Assembly (NCBI GenBank): GCA_964398035.1 | Contig: CAYNLI010000147.1 | Location: 1 to 5,237, forward strand | DNA: 5,237 nt | Direction: 5' to 3' | Source: Saonia sp964398035 | GTDB lineage: Bacteria > Bacteroidota > Bacteroidia > Flavobacteriales > Flavobacteriaceae | Shown here: one piece after another, positions 5,166 through 5,237 of the stretch | How the letters are laid out: every line of letters begins with the position of its first letter | Numbering within the stretch: position 1 is the first letter of the stretch | Position numbers and translations under genes: made by a program | Notes under the pieces: model-generated | Told to the model about the DNA's origin: nothing | Databases searched by the model: none | What the model saw: the letters and a program-made list of their open reading frames with translations, nothing else

Positions 5166-5237
5166 ATGAGCGGTATTCAAAACATATTGGTCTATATTAT
5201 TGTAGCTGTTGCCATTGGTTATTTGGTTAAAAAATAT
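5166..5237 (+). CDS. Small membrane protein after feoB, partial; probably FeoB-associated Cys-rich membrane protein
   Basis: An ATG at 5166, one base after the feoB stop codon, opens a frame that stays open for 24 codons to the window end; the 3' end is missing. The residues read MSGIQNILVYIIVAVAIGYLVKKY: a short polar start, one hydrophobic helix (about residues 6-21), then a basic KK stop-transfer. This matches the N-terminal architecture of the small FeoB-associated proteins (about 45-75 aa) found directly after feoB in many Bacteroidota and Firmicutes, whose cytoplasmic tail carries several cysteines. The cysteine tail would lie beyond the window, so the family assignment rests on position and topology. 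Spacing implies the same transcript as feoAB, perhaps by translational reinitiation. Confidence 0.75.
   Translation, partial: MSGIQNILVYIIVAVAIGYLVKKY

Noticed and set aside
1..5237. CRISPR array, insertion sequence or long tandem repeat
   Set aside because: No repeated unit with regular spacers, no transposase-like frame and no terminal inverted repeats with target duplications were seen.

Overview
The window looks like chromosome of a member of the Bacteroidota, most likely Flavobacteriaceae. Four pieces of evidence point there: AT-rich DNA; start codons preceded by AT-rich sequence with no clear Shine-Dalgarno; a TAnnTTTG -7 promoter element, typical of that phylum, in front of every transcription unit; and protein sequences (RseP, SCO, FeoA, FeoB) that read like flavobacterial family members. 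This assignment rests on recalled family features, not on a database search.

Layout. Positions 1-204 hold no intact gene, but contain a 20-codon minus-strand reading frame whose N-terminus resembles small helix-turn-helix proteins of Bacteroidota mobile DNA; it may be a gene remnant. Next on the minus strand come a strong intrinsic terminator (205-248), tRNA-Asn(GUU) (252-325) and that tRNA's own promoter (356-387). The minus-strand gene rseP (406-1761) encodes a site-2 intramembrane metalloprotease. A divergent intergenic region (1762-1919) carries a promoter for each direction and a long imperfect inverted repeat. On the plus strand follow an SCO1/SenC-family protein (1920-2594), a 90-bp gap with a promoter and a palindromic candidate operator, feoA (2685-2930), feoB (2927-5164), and the first 24 codons of a small single-pass membrane protein (5166 to the window end), probably the FeoB-associated Cys-rich protein.

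How the genes work together. feoA-feoB-small membrane protein form a tightly packed ferrous iron uptake operon: feoA and feoB overlap by 4 bp, and the third gene starts one base after the feoB stop. The palindrome at the predicted feo transcription start suggests metal-responsive repression of feo alone, because no such element precedes the SCO gene. The SCO protein is a membrane-tethered thioredoxin-fold copper/thiol protein for cytochrome oxidase assembly; its proximity to feo may be conserved gene order rather than a shared pathway. RseP is an envelope-stress or anti-sigma-factor protease with no evident mechanistic link to iron import.

The protein-coding genes are conserved housekeeping or transport families; I see no previously undescribed system here. 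The points most worth a second look are the feo operator, the inverted repeat between rseP and SCO, the tRNA-flanking remnant, the large loop in FeoB, and the start-codon corrections.
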